From: Planococcus citri
Taxonomy: Eukaryota; Arthropoda; Insecta; Hemiptera; Pseudococcidae
NCBI RefSeq assembly: GCF_950023065.1
Contig: NC_088680.1
Coordinates: 42,272,559-42,336,558, forward strand
DNA: 64,000 nt
Direction: 5' to 3'
Shown here in pieces: positions 1-10,593 of this stretch (positions are counted from its first letter, which is position 1; the number at the start of each line of letters is the position of its first letter). The notes below the pieces were generated by a model that had not been told where the DNA came from, ran no database searches, and was given only the letters and a program-made list of their open reading frames with translations. The translations under genes and the position numbers were made by a program.

Positions 1-1936
1 AGATGTACCGTGGCAGAGAACCAATTATTAATATGCTCCTAGTGGAGGTGTTACGAGCGGCTTACAAAATCCGACCTGATAGTCGATTAAAGCGCATACT
101 TCAACTGGTTGTCATTACAGGCAAGGTGACAAGGCCGAAATGAGCTTTCAGATACGATTCGACGATCGTTTTCCTATGGCTCGAAAGACTCGATCAGTTT
201 ATCGTGTGAGAACTACACCGCGGTAGTTCTAATTACCATCGCGGTAATTGTGCTCCCTGAACATTGTATCACCTCGTGGAGATACTATCTGTCATTTTTT
301 GGTAATAACACCCAGCGTTGAAAAAATAGTGGGTGTTTACCCAGGCAGAGTACCTGTTGTCTTTTTGGTAATGGCCCAAAGTTTCCGAAAAAATCGTGCA
401 GAATTTTAACAGCCACTTCGGTATTACCCAGGCAGAGCACCTGTTGTCGTTTTAGGTATCGACAAAACACGAGGAAAACAATGCGAATCCATCGCTTCGT
501 TATATCCTGCGATACCAGGGCAGAGTACCTACTAAATTAATGTTCTTCTAGGAGACTTGCGTCTTACATTTCCAACCTGAGTGTCGGAGAAGGCGCTTTG
601 CAACTGATCGTTTTATTTGAGAGGAAAGTCAGTTTATCTTTTAAAGGGACTACACCGCGGTAATCCCGAATACCATCGCGGTAATTCTTTTGGCTCTCTG
701 AACATTTGTAACGTTCTTGCGTTACGTACGAAATTGGAATTATTCACGGAGCCATCGGAACTCTATCCAGTGGAACTCGCGCCGTCTCGGTTGGACGGGA
801 AGCGTGATAATTCTTCATTTTAGGTCACGTTCGGATAGCATGAGCTCGCCTCAATCTAAGACTCTAGAAAGAGAGAGGCTCGATAGGTATCGCGTATCCG
901 ATTCGTGCCTTGGCAGAGTACCTCTTATTTTAATGTTCTTGTGAGAGCGAGCGACTTACATTTCCAACCTGAATGTCGGATAATGCGCATTCAACTGACC
1001 CGTTGTTGCTTGTTGAGGGCTGCGGTCCAATAAATAAATAAATGGTTGCGTTCGATGACGCATCCTATGTCAACCAGGACAAAAAGAGTGCTCTTTAAAC
1101 TTGCTACACCTGTTGTGTTGCATATATCGTTCAAAGAGACTTTGCGGCTTACAGTATCAACCTGTTTGTCGATTCATGCGCCATCTTATCCTGAGGTGGT
1201 AAAATATCAGACTACGTGACAATCGATTCTAGCAAATCAATTCTTCGAGTTTGCACGGGTATGTAGTACCAATTCGGCGATTGGTGCTAACGTGAGATAA
1301 CTTCAACGAGTTGTCATCACGCTTAACGACTTGCAATATACGGCGATATTGCATTAAGGGTTTGCATAATAGAAAAGAGAAAATATAAAGTAAAAAACTC
1401 TTCGCAAGTGCAAACAATCAAACAAATAATACTATTACTAATGAGGTCGCTTCTACCTTCGACGAGGTAGTAACGCACAGTAGGAACTATGTACAAATAC
1501 TCAAAATTAATACTAGAACATAAAAAAGTAAAAAATACAAAACAACTAACAAATTAAGGTGACAAACACATCACTGGGTGAAAATTCAAACAAGAAATAA
1601 TACGAAATGTTACAAAAGAGAATTAATACTAATTAAAGGAACAAAAACGTCATCACCGTGATACATCAATCACAAAAAATTAAGTCTTCTAAAAATTAGT
1701 TCAAAACGAAAATACAAGTAACAGAAAATTCATACACGTAGGTATGTAATTTGAAAACAAAAGAAAAAGTAATTTTAACATGATATTTACATAACAGCCA
1801 TGATGAGAATAAAAACAATAAAAACTTTGAAATATCTGCACGCAGGCAGGATTGACAAAGAAAATACAAAAATACAAAAAACAAAAAAAAATTATTTACA
1901 AAGAAAAATTTACAATGGTAGTATCGAAGAAACTGG
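1..1936. repeat. Non-coding 3' region of the giant element with degenerate long-period repeats
   Basis: No convincing gene. The first 1.3 kb is built from diverged copies of a few blocks. GGCAGAGTACCT-type boxes lie near 12, 344, 430, 515 and 910. A block like CTTACATTTCCAACCTGAGT lies near 61, 564, 955 and 1,148. A block with ACACCGCGGTA followed by ACCATCGCGGTAAT lies near 212 and 648. From about 1,340 to 1,936 the sequence is simple AT-rich DNA. The repeated blocks could be regulatory or packaging sequence of the element or a decayed tandem array. Confidence 0.6.
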
Positions 1937-2515
1937 TCATTGCGGTGCAATTCGAATGTCATCGACGTAAGTAAGCGGCGCGGTGACTCGTTCCAATAGG
2001 ATCGTGAACGGATGTGCCGTCGGCGCTTCGTTGAGCGGTAGAGGATTGAATTCCGTGTTTGGCTCGGGCTCATACCGCGACTGGAGTATCTCATCGACGA
2101 TGGAATCATAGCGGTTGAGGGGACGTACCGTTGATCGCCGATGAACCTGAGTCCAGGTGATTTGTCGCTGATCGGTAGAATTTGTCGGTCCCTGGATTGG
2201 TTGAAGTTGCGGCTCGTCGTTGGCATTGCGGGTGATCTCATAATATCGCCGCTCTTCGCCGCTTGGCATTACCGTGATAATGTCGGTTACTTCCGGAGTT
2301 GGCGGCCGGCGAGTGAGAATATTCGGCTGGAACCTTTGACGACGCTCGATGGTGTCATCGTTCGGTGCGAGTAAACGTCTCAACTCTGGGTGCCACGGTG
2401 GAATAATTGGCCATGGTCGGACTGGAACTTCGTTGCCTCGGACTGGCTCGTGTAACACGTCCAACGACGGCTTTCGGAACGAATGCCCTACTGGCATTTT
2501 CGATACGCAAACCAT
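1937..2515 (-). CDS. 192-aa accessory ORF of the giant element, function unknown
   Basis: I do not recognise this protein. The reading frame is open to 2,611, but the ATG at 2,515 (MVCVSKMPVGHSF) is preferred. It follows a pyrimidine-rich tract ending in AG at about 2,526-2,527 (minus sense), which resembles a 3' splice site, whereas the upstream part of the frame is AT-rich and low in complexity. The protein is rich in Pro, Arg and Glu (for example RPWPIIPPWHPELRRLL) with no membrane segment, zinc finger or catalytic motif. It is the last ORF before the non-coding repeats and lies 173 bases past the 110-aa ORF. The balanced base composition resembles the 1270-aa ORF, which supports a real gene. 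Confidence 0.55.
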   Translation of the reverse strand: MVCVSKMPVGHSFRKPSLDVLHEPVRGNEVPVRPWPIIPPWHPELRRLLAPNDDTIERRQRFQPNILTRRPPTPEVTDIITVMPSGEERRYYEITRNANDEPQLQPIQGPTNSTDQRQITWTQVHRRSTVRPLNRYDSIVDEILQSRYEPEPNTEFNPLPLNEAPTAHPFTILLERVTAPLTYVDDIRIAPQ

Positions 2516-2688
2516 TTTTTCGATACTGTTGAAAAAATATAAAGTATTAGAATTGGTAGTAAAAAACTCAACAAACTTCGGCGAGTTTGTAAAAAGAGAA
2601 AAGACCACCAATTCTACGATTGGGATAAAAAATGTAAATTTCGATCAATTCCTGTTAGAAAAGTTCGAAACTTAGTATGTTGAAAGTT

Positions 2689-3021
2689 TCAGCAATTCGA
2701 CGATTGTGAGCTTTCAATCTTGTAGATTTGCCAAATTAAGTCTGTGTAGAGTAACAGCAGTGCAAACCATAGTATAAAATACTCTTTGTCGAGTTCAATT
2801 GAACGAGTTGTTGTTGATACATAGAAGCAGTCGTCTTGATTATGACGTTTAATGCTCATGTGCGCAGTTTTTTCAGATAGGGCATACGTTACTGTGAATG
2901 CGTGCACCAATCTGTCGACGAAGCGCAATATGTAATAAATATCGTTGAAGGCACACCAGCGTTCTTGAATATTCATTATTGCTGTAATCAAAATAATTTC
3001 GACAAAGTAAATAAAAGACAT
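2689..3021 (-). CDS. 110-aa putative small membrane protein
   Basis: Short ORF between the 1270-aa and 192-aa ORFs. The N-terminus (MSFIYFVEIILITAIM) could be a signal or anchor segment, and a second hydrophobic stretch lies near residues 81-101 (FILWFALLLLYTDLIWQIY). The middle is polar and includes Cys and His. A possible splice acceptor (TTTTTGATATCAG, minus sense) ends at about 3,041, 20 bases before the ATG. No family was recognised. The sequence is AT-rich, so chance hydrophobicity is possible. The position in a tight series of same-strand ORFs is the main argument for it. Confidence 0.35.
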   Translation of the reverse strand: MSFIYFVEIILITAIMNIQERWCAFNDIYYILRFVDRLVHAFTVTYALSEKTAHMSIKRHNQDDCFYVSTTTRSIELDKEYFILWFALLLLYTDLIWQIYKIESSQSSNC

Positions 3022-3161
3022 TGATTCAAAATCTTGTATTCTGATATCAAAAAGTCATACAGTATAGCTTATTACTACTACAACAATGCATTTTGGCCAA
3101 TATATGAAAAACGAGAAGAAAAAAAAAATTTAAACTATTTACAAAGAAAACGCGAGTTGGT

Positions 3162-6100
3162 TTAAAGATCTTCGTCGTCTTCATCCTCCTCGTCGTCTTC
3201 ACCTTCATCGTCGTTTGAAGGTTCAATTGCCGGTACGCCCGTTCGCTGTACTCCTTCGTCGAGGAGCGCCGCTTCGGTACGTGGTGATACTGGTTGTTGA
3301 GATTCTTCGTCGTTGCGAGGACTCTCATCGGTCAGATCGTAGGTACCAACGAGGTGTGCCGGCTCAGTTGTTTCGATGACTTCAGTAGTGACTTCAGTGG
3401 TCACTACTTGTCGAATGGTGGTGAACTCATCATTCTCGACGGAATGTAGAGTTAGAGTCGTATCCTGTACCGCTGTATCAACCTTTGTGAGTATGCGCTG
3501 CTCGACTGACTGCGCTCCTTGAGGTAGTTCCTCCTCGGCGGAAGGATCTGCCGTATTGGTAAGGTCGATTGTTTTGAGTGGTTTATCCGACTCCGTTAGC
3601 GACGTTGATCCGGTTAAGTCGACCGTTTTCACTGGTTTCTCATGCGGCGTTGATTCTGTTAAATCAAGCTTCGGCACGAGTACCTTTGGCTGAGTGCCGA
3701 CTGTTCCTTCCGTCGTAGGATGTTCAGCATCAGTTTGTATTTTCGGTTGTGACTGTTTACCGAATACCTTTTTGAGGACTAAGTTGCGCTTAAGCGCTGC
3801 GTTTACTCGCAGCTGCTTTGCACGCTGCTGTCTCGGAATGTACGTCAGTAACGTTTGCGGTGGCGAGAGCTTAGTTTTTATCGAGCTGCGTGACTTGCGC
3901 GGTTTTGACTTAACGGCTTTGGTCGTGTCGCTTTCCGATGCAGAGGCAGAGGTCGTTGAGTCGGTAGGCTCAGGTACGCCATCGGTATTGCCGAATATCT
4001 CGTACATTCGACGCTCTGTTTCGGTAGGAGGTTTACCCGATGGTGGAGTTTTTACCATGAACCCAATGTATTTGTCGTTATCGATAGTTGGGTTATGTTT
4101 AAGACCGGTGTTGAGTACGGACGACTCATCTCCCGACTTTACCTTGCGATCTTTTGATTTATTCGACGATCGGTGCTCTGAGCGGGAGCGTTCTCTTGCT
4201 TTGGAGGTTGCGCGGGATGGAGTTTTAGACGAGCTTTGCTTAGACTTGTTTCTTGAATCTTCCGACGAGTTCCCGGATTGTTCAGAAACATTGCGGGCTG
4301 GTTTCTCCTTCGACGAGGAGATGCCCGCTTTCGCATTGTCAGCTTCTTTCTTCCACTCCATCTTTTCCTTCAGCGATTCGCGCGATTTGGCATCTGCGGC
4401 TAGTCGCTCCTGCTCTTTCGCTTTACTAGCTTTTACGTCGGCTTGAATTTTAGTGAGGACTTTGGCGCGTTCGATCACCTCCTTGTCGGTAAGCGGTTTC
4501 TGTTCGTCGTCAGAAAAACCTACATTTGTTAGGTGCAATCCACTGTATGGTGAAATCTCAACTTTCGTTGAAGTTGTTGATTTCGCCTTTTTGTTGCGCG
4601 GATCTAGCGGATGACATCCAGGTGTCGCTGTACCCACTTTGGGGTATGGCGGCGTACCCACTGCTTTATTTCCCAGGTAATTCGCTGTTGCCTGCTGCAA
4701 CTGCGGGTTTACGTAGGATGGTGACAGGGTGTCGGTTACGATGTCATTCGGGCTTTGCTGGAACGACGATTTTGGCAGATTGAACTGCGGCATCACTGGT
4801 GCGGAAGTTTGTTGCGAATCGACGTTCGTATCAAGCTTCGCTTTGGATGTTGGAGGCGTTGCAGGTGATGATGCGGCGCTATTAGCGTTATTCAACTCGA
4901 CGGTTGAATCGCTTTTTTCGATAACTGGTTCCGGAATAAATACGGCTGCAATACAGTTTGCTACTTTTTGGTATGTAGCTTTCGTATACTTCGGTCCAAG
5001 CTCGTCCACAGATGCCAATTCGAGGTTCAAATCATTGAGCAAATGGCCCGCTACCATATATTGGAATTTTCCGTTTCCCCAGTTGTACGTAAAGGTTTGT
5101 GTAATTTGCCGGAACGTGTTGTTGTGCAATCGGCCGCTTGCGTTCGGAGGCAACATGATTACCTGTTCGACTTTTTTATCTCCTAAAACTTCGATGAGTT
5201 TTCGGAAATTTAGGTCGAAGGTATTCGGTGGCGTAAATGCGAAGATGTCATATGTTCCAATGGATATCATGAGATTTTTCGGAATTTGTTTTAATTCGAC
5301 GATTAATTCAATTAATTCCGAAATTTTCATGTCACGCTTATACATGCGTTTATCTATGTTGTCATGATATGGTTTGCCTTCCGTAATCGCATGCATGATA
5401 CCATGAGCATGGATGTCGCCTACAATCCAATATTTGTACGCGAACAGAGCCATAACGGGTTTTGCTTCGCCGATTTTCAAACCGCAGACCGAAAAGTGTT
5501 GCGGGTAGGCATTCGTTGGGTAGAATGGCGCTAACACTTCGTGCGTTACCTCCGGGTATCGTGAATCGAAGGTGTCTCGATTTGCTTTCGTATTGGACTG
5601 TTTTCCCGGTTTTGCCCGCTTTTTCTTCTTTGGTACAACCGCCGGAGACTGGTTCGCCGTTGGTTGAGCGCTTTCGGCTTGATTCGGTACGTTTAAATTC
5701 GCGTTCGGATCAACGGAATTCTGCGTGTTGGCGGTATCAGGCGCGCTGGAGTTCGACTGCTCGCCACTTTGAGCGAGTGGTCTTCCCCAGTAGTCTGTTT
5801 CCTTCTTTTGCGGGAAATCCCAGTAAGGTGAAATCGGCGAGTGGGAACTTGCATCCGGTACAGTCGGCGCTGTACCCGGTTGCACGAACGGGATTTTGAA
5901 ACTAATAAGCGCCCCGTCGGCCACGTCCTCGACTTGTGTGAGTGTTCGTGGGGCGGTTGTCGTAGCGGCGTTCGTCGTGATGGTGCTCGTATTCGTCGTA
6001 CCGTCAATTATCGTAGCGTTCGTCGTAGTGTTCGTCGCTGCGTTCGTCGTAGCGTTCGTCGCGGCGTTCGCTGCGGCGCCTGTTATGATCGGGAAACCGG

Positions 6101-6974
6101 GCGGCGGGCGGTGGAGGCCTTGCGTAAGGTTGCTCGCGGTAGCGGCGTTTGTTTGAGGTATCCCTGCGCCCACCGGCGTGGGCGCGGGGATACCTCTTTC
6201 CGCGTTTTTTGACGGCTTCGGAGCTTTCGGCGTGACCTCTGGTGTACCGTTGTTGACCGGAGGTGGTGGCGGGAACGGTGACGGTACAAACCCCTGGCAG
6301 AGCTCGTTTGTCGCCGCGGTGGTTGCCGTGGTCGTCGAAATCGGCGTCGTATTCGTCGGTAAGGTGGCCGTAACCGCCGGCAGCGAAGCTGGCGTCGTCG
6401 CATTCGAGCTGGTCGCAGATTGCTGGTTCAAGTGACTGGCTATCGCTGTGGAGCTCGGGAACAGCGATGACATTTTGGCTTTACGTAGTGTTTCGTATTT
6501 TGCTGTGGTGGTTTCCAGTTGAGCTTTCAAACTCGCGATCATATTATTGGCATCAGTCAATTGTACTTCGAAATCTGACATTTTCTTGTACATGTCTTCG
6601 GACAAATCTTGTTGTAGTTCTTTGTCGGTATGTAACTGAGCGATTTCCCTACGTAAAGCTTGCAACTCGCCGGTTGCGGCTTCCGTAGGTTCAGGCGTCG
6701 AGATTTGAATACGAGTTACCTCTACCTTGTAGCAGATGTCCTCGCTCACATCTCGTTCGCATCCAATATGAGTACACTTAGTCAACTGCACGCCGGCAGG
6801 ATTTCGAAGTTCGGAGTTTTTTATCGCTTTCATGATGCAGCTCTTATGATAAAGATGCTGACACTTGGTTATGTAGATTGATTCGGGAACCTTTTTGTCG
6901 CCTCCATACTGCTTGCCTGGTGACGTAATCACCAAACCGCATTTGTCGCATGCGAGATGCGTAGATTCTGCCAT
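3162..6974 (-). CDS. 1270-aa RING-like / coiled-coil / SGNH-like / DLT-repeat protein
   Basis: Starts at the ATG at 6,974, two bases after an acceptor-like TTTCTGTTCACAG. In order: a RING-like finger at residues 9-72 (C9, C12, C38, H40, H43, C46, C67, C72; the last pair is spaced CX4C rather than the usual CX2C); a coiled coil near 102-172; a Thr/Asn/Ala/Pro-rich linker; a basic KKKKRAKPGK patch; an SGNH-hydrolase-like domain near 513-680 (WIVGDIHAHG and MISIGTYDIF, resembling GDS and GxND blocks but lacking the catalytic Ser and the Asn); a charged Lys/Ser/Arg-rich region; four [KTV/I/Y]DLT motifs with acidic neighbours, like SUMO-interacting motifs; and a C-terminal DDEGEDDEEDEDDEDL tail. 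SGNH-like domains with zinc fingers occur in ORF1 of CR1-type LINEs, but no LINE reverse transcriptase follows here. E3-ligase or SUMO-related function is inference. Confidence 0.8.
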   Translation of the reverse strand: MAESTHLACDKCGLVITSPGKQYGGDKKVPESIYITKCQHLYHKSCIMKAIKNSELRNPAGVQLTKCTHIGCERDVSEDICYKVEVTRIQISTPEPTEAATGELQALRREIAQLHTDKELQQDLSEDMYKKMSDFEVQLTDANNMIASLKAQLETTTAKYETLRKAKMSSLFPSSTAIASHLNQQSATSSNATTPASLPAVTATLPTNTTPISTTTATTAATNELCQGFVPSPFPPPPPVNNGTPEVTPKAPKPSKNAERGIPAPTPVGAGIPQTNAATASNLTQGLHRPPPGFPIITGAAANAATNATTNAATNTTTNATIIDGTTNTSTITTNAATTTAPRTLTQVEDVADGALISFKIPFVQPGTAPTVPDASSHSPISPYWDFPQKKETDYWGRPLAQSGEQSNSSAPDTANTQNSVDPNANLNVPNQAESAQPTANQSPAVVPKKKKRAKPGKQSNTKANRDTFDSRYPEVTHEVLAPFYPTNAYPQHFSVCGLKIGEAKPVMALFAYKYWIVGDIHAHGIMHAITEGKPYHDNIDKRMYKRDMKISELIELIVELKQIPKNLMISIGTYDIFAFTPPNTFDLNFRKLIEVLGDKKVEQVIMLPPNASGRLHNNTFRQITQTFTYNWGNGKFQYMVAGHLLNDLNLELASVDELGPKYTKATYQKVANCIAAVFIPEPVIEKSDSTVELNNANSAASSPATPPTSKAKLDTNVDSQQTSAPVMPQFNLPKSSFQQSPNDIVTDTLSPSYVNPQLQQATANYLGNKAVGTPPYPKVGTATPGCHPLDPRNKKAKSTTSTKVEISPYSGLHLTNVGFSDDEQKPLTDKEVIERAKVLTKIQADVKASKAKEQERLAADAKSRESLKEKMEWKKEADNAKAGISSSKEKPARNVSEQSGNSSEDSRNKSKQSSSKTPSRATSKARERSRSEHRSSNKSKDRKVKSGDESSVLNTGLKHNPTIDNDKYIGFMVKTPPSGKPPTETERRMYEIFGNTDGVPEPTDSTTSASASESDTTKAVKSKPRKSRSSIKTKLSPPQTLLTYIPRQQRAKQLRVNAALKRNLVLKKVFGKQSQPKIQTDAEHPTTEGTVGTQPKVLVPKLDLTESTPHEKPVKTVDLTGSTSLTESDKPLKTIDLTNTADPSAEEELPQGAQSVEQRILTKVDTAVQDTTLTLHSVENDEFTTIRQVVTTEVTTEVIETTEPAHLVGTYDLTDESPRNDEESQQPVSPRTEAALLDEGVQRTGVPAIEPSNDDEGEDDEEDEDDEDL

Positions 6975-9900
6975 CACTGTGAACAGAAATGCGACGAGGT
7001 GTTAGACGAAGATGAAAGGCAATACCGGTTTAGCGAAAAATAAATGTTGAATAATTATTCGAAAACAAATCGGCATGGTGGGCCTATTGTCTTTTACGTT
7101 AACACTGCTTAGTAGTGTGAAAGCATAATAATCGTACGAGTTTGTACTTACCACAGGAGCTGATGACAAATATTCAAAAATTTGAAGCGAGAAAACGAAA
7201 AAAATAATATACTCGAATAAGTAATAATTACTTACGATAGCAACGCAAAAAATATTACGCGAAAAAAGAATACAAAGATTCAAAAACGCATTAACAAAAC
7301 ATATAGCAAGAGCAAAGACATGTACTCGATAGCACGTGAAACGAAATAATGATTTCGATAGTTGGATCAGGTTCGTCGTTGCTTCCAACTGCCGAGTCTT
7401 TCCCCCACTTCGCTACTCGGCGGCAGCGAACGGGATTGGTCGAACTCGGCGTTGTGTTGGTAGCGATGCGCTCGAACGGCAGGTTTTGACTATAACCTTC
7501 TAGAATGTTCTAAGCAGAAAATATCAGACGGCGCCGATTTTCCTGGAACGGGTTTGTCAAAATGTGCGCCTAAATGCGCAGTTCGGCGGTCTTTATTGTT
7601 ATGATAAACTACGTCGCAATTGAATCGAATTTTTTAACGGCCTGTCAGCCATTTTGCTATCGCTACGAGTCACGTCGCTTTCTCTTCATCGAAAGAAAAC
7701 ATCTGCCTTTTGCTAAATGCACGTTTTTTCTTTGTCTCGAAATTATTGCGTCAGATTTCTTCATCGATTCCAATCTTTTCTCGGATTCGATGGTTGAAAT
7801 TTGCGTGCTGGTGATTTTTGTAATTATCACCTCGAAATTCTAATTATCCAAATTGTTTCTTCTTATTTGTCACCAATTAAATATCATTACTCCTGTGGTT
7901 TTTATTTGTGTCTTTTTTAGGTGTTTATTCGAAGAAATTTGCATCATAGTCTTTTACTGTATTGCAAAAATTTCGTGAAAAAATATCCAAAATCTATTAT
8001 TTCGGTTATTTTATCGCAATTTGAAGTTTTCAAAATTACATTTTGATATTTGAACTAATTTCGAGTCAACAAAATTTAGTTATTTTGGACTCTCAATTAT
8101 TTTCATACGTATCTAGGATTTTTCAAAATTTGTTATCGTTTCGAAAACATTTCAAAATGAGCGAATTTCAACTCTCAATTTCGATTTCTCGCAAACAAGA
8201 GGGCATATGTTGGTGAAATGAATCACTATCTGTGTATAGTATTACATTTCTTGATATGTACTTTTCGAAAATGAAAATGTTTCAAAATCTATTATTTCGA
8301 AAGAATTTTGAACTTGTCTGCGTTTGAAAATTGCGTTTTTGTAATTTTATCTCTTCGAATTTCGAGTTGTAGTGTTTAGACAGGGTATATGGATTTGTAC
8401 ATTAATCTCAGTATGCTAACTAAGTTTTACCTGTACGTTTAGCTCCAAAAGCAACTTTCTGAATAGAGTTTGCTATGTTGTCGATTTATTCCAGTTTGAA
8501 TTCAATTTTTTCTGATTACTTTTCAACTGCTACTTTCTGTTGTGAAAATCTGCTTATTTTCATCATACTCGTAGTTGTTTCACCGAGAAAAATAAACATT
8601 GTATTACTTAACACTGATGCTGGAAATTCTAAACGACTACATAATTAGTCACTGTACCTGTATTTTCTACTTCTAAATGCTACGTCTGGCAACGTTGCTA
8701 TATTCCATTTGTACCGCTGGCGGTATTTTATACTACGATAAAATTTGCTCGCCCTTCGTATACGATCTGGAATCTGTATGAAAATACGTGAACGTTATTA
8801 GCGATCATAATTTCTAAATAAATTATTACTGCTAATTATTCATAAATCTAGGTTGATTTAGTACTATTATTTGGTCTTAGTATAATCGGTTTCAGTTTCG
8901 TAGCTCTTTTAGCTGTTTTTGAAATTTTAAACTAAGAGACCATCGGTATTTTCTACGTGGTTTCTCCTAGCTAATTTATTTCGCAAAATCATTATTAATT
9001 GAGACCGGTTACGTCTACGTAGCTCTTCCTAGCTACAATCACTTTACTCACCGGTAAATTGACCGTAGGTATTCTGCTAATGAACGTTCGTTAAAATTAT
9101 CTTTCATTTGCGTATCTGAATTGACTAAATTATTCGCTAGTTATCAATGATTTGATTTGGTTCGCTGCTAATTTGTAATTTTGAATTTTACTCACTTTGG
9201 AATATTTTTCAAAATACTAAATCGGAGAATTAGCGTTTGAAGCCAAATCACCAAGTACCTACTGTTTTACTTACGTTGAAGTACGCAGTTTTTACTCAGC
9301 GATCATTATTCTGAAAGATAATTACTGTAACGTCCGGTTTCGTCTACGTAGCTCATTTTATAATTTGGAAATAAACACTATCTGAACAATCTGTACTCTG
9401 AGAGATCGTCTGGTACTCATTACTTACTTACATTGAAGTATGTAATTGGTACTTACGTGATATTTTATTTTTACCATAAAGAAAATTTTGCATCAACGTT
9501 CGGTTTCATCTTCGTAGCTCTTCCACGTTAGAATCATTCCACTCGCCGGTGAATTGATCGTAGATGTAATGCTAACTTTCAAAATCTAATCATAAGTTCG
9601 AAACCAACTCTTATTAGAGTAATTTTCAACTCACGTAGCTTGTTGCTAACTATTTTGAAACGAAAACCGAATGCGATGAATTCATTGTAGAGATTCACTT
9701 TACCATTGATGTGTAATGTTCACGTTGCTTGCTTTTATCATCGAATAATTTAGTATACAAATAAACTTCGAGTTGTTACCTGAATTTGTATTTGTAGTTA
9801 TTCGATGTATTTTTCATTTCAGCCTTCATCATTGCTTAATTGCAGCTTCCATTTTTCTTGAGCGCTAAATAATCGATTGAGAACGATATTAGTATCGAGT

Positions 9901-10284
9901 TTGATTAAAATACTCTCAAGCGGTTGAGTTGTTAATTATGTGAGGCATATGTTGAACGTTAGGTTACTTCCTACGAAGTATCCATTTGTTCATTTGCGTG
10001 TAATTAAGCTGTGTGAGAGCGTACATTGTTTACTTTCGGCGAAGTATGCAATGTTAAGCTGTGCAATGAGAGTGTGAATGACTAATTAAAGCAAGCAGTA
10101 TATAATACATCTATATTTAAGGTATGAAAGACAAGTACGAAAATGCAAATTAATATGATATGACTAAAATTATCACGACAATGATCACATCTTGTATGTG
10201 TTTCATTCGTCGCAATCTGGTGCGCTGATTCACCCGCAAATACGTCGATTCGCTGGAGTTTCTACGCCGTCGTTATCGTATTAA
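6975..10284. other. 3.3 kb non-coding spacer with degenerate repeated motifs
   Basis: AT-rich sequence between two minus-strand ORFs, without a convincing gene. A motif like CGTCTACGTAGCTCTTCCTA recurs near 8,893, 8,950, 9,012, 9,341 and 9,507. A longer block (CTCACCGGTAAATTGACCGT and CTCGCCGGTGAATTGATCGT) occurs at about 9,048 and 9,541. TTACTTACGTTGAAGTA-like boxes occur near 9,270, 9,422, 9,965 and 10,031. Minus-sense GTAAGT donors occur near 7,150 and 7,230. The spacer may hold introns or promoters for the downstream ORFs; this is inference. Confidence 0.5.
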
Positions 10285-10593
10285 CTAGTTACTCCTTGAT
10301 TTAACAAACAAATAGCGTGATAGATTAGTATCTATGTTCATTTGTGCAATTAATAACGCCTTAATGGCAAAACATACTTCGTAATGATCCGTATTTTCAG
10401 TCAGCTCGTCCCACCATTGCAGGAACTCTAACTTGATCCATTTCATCGTTTCTGGACCGTTACCATTTTGCACGTAGCATTTCCGATATATTTCGCCATG
10501 TCTTTTTGTAATTTTGCAGGTTTGACGGATTCGTTGGTTGGCGATAGTGTGCTCGTGGTTGTTATGGTCACCGTTGTTCATTTCCGCTTCCAT
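10285..10593 (-). CDS. 102-aa accessory ORF, function unknown
   Basis: Small soluble-looking protein, first ORF after pol. It starts MEAEMNNGDHNNHEH (Asn/His/Asp-rich) and continues with a basic segment (RIRQTCKITKRHGEIYRKCY) and a probable helical part (WIKLEFLQWWDELTENTDHY). A minus-sense acceptor-like CGATTTTTAACAG ends five bases before the ATG. No family was recognised. Its composition is less AT-biased than the flanks, and the downstream spacer has many stops, which favours a real short exon over chance. Confidence 0.45.
   Translation of the reverse strand: MEAEMNNGDHNNHEHTIANQRIRQTCKITKRHGEIYRKCYVQNGNGPETMKWIKLEFLQWWDELTENTDHYEVCFAIKALLIAQMNIDTNLSRYLFVKSRSN

Noticed and set aside
2141..2675. 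Plus-strand ORFs of 77 and 108 codons
   Set aside because: Antisense to the 192-aa ORF, with no acceptor or family support.
3694..6435. Several plus-strand ORFs of up to 250 codons
   Set aside because: They are antisense shadows of the 1270-aa protein, without motifs or own signals.
3162..6974. Reading the 1270-aa protein as ORF1 of a CR1-type LINE because of zinc finger plus SGNH-like domain
   Set aside because: No endonuclease or LINE reverse transcriptase follows downstream, the protein is far longer than such ORF1 proteins, and the setting is LTR-type gag-pol on the same strand.
7002..7388. 128-codon hydrophobic minus-strand ORF just before the 1270-aa gene
   Set aside because: Phe/Ile/Leu-rich composition follows from AT-rich DNA, and it contains consensus splice donors; more likely leader or intron.
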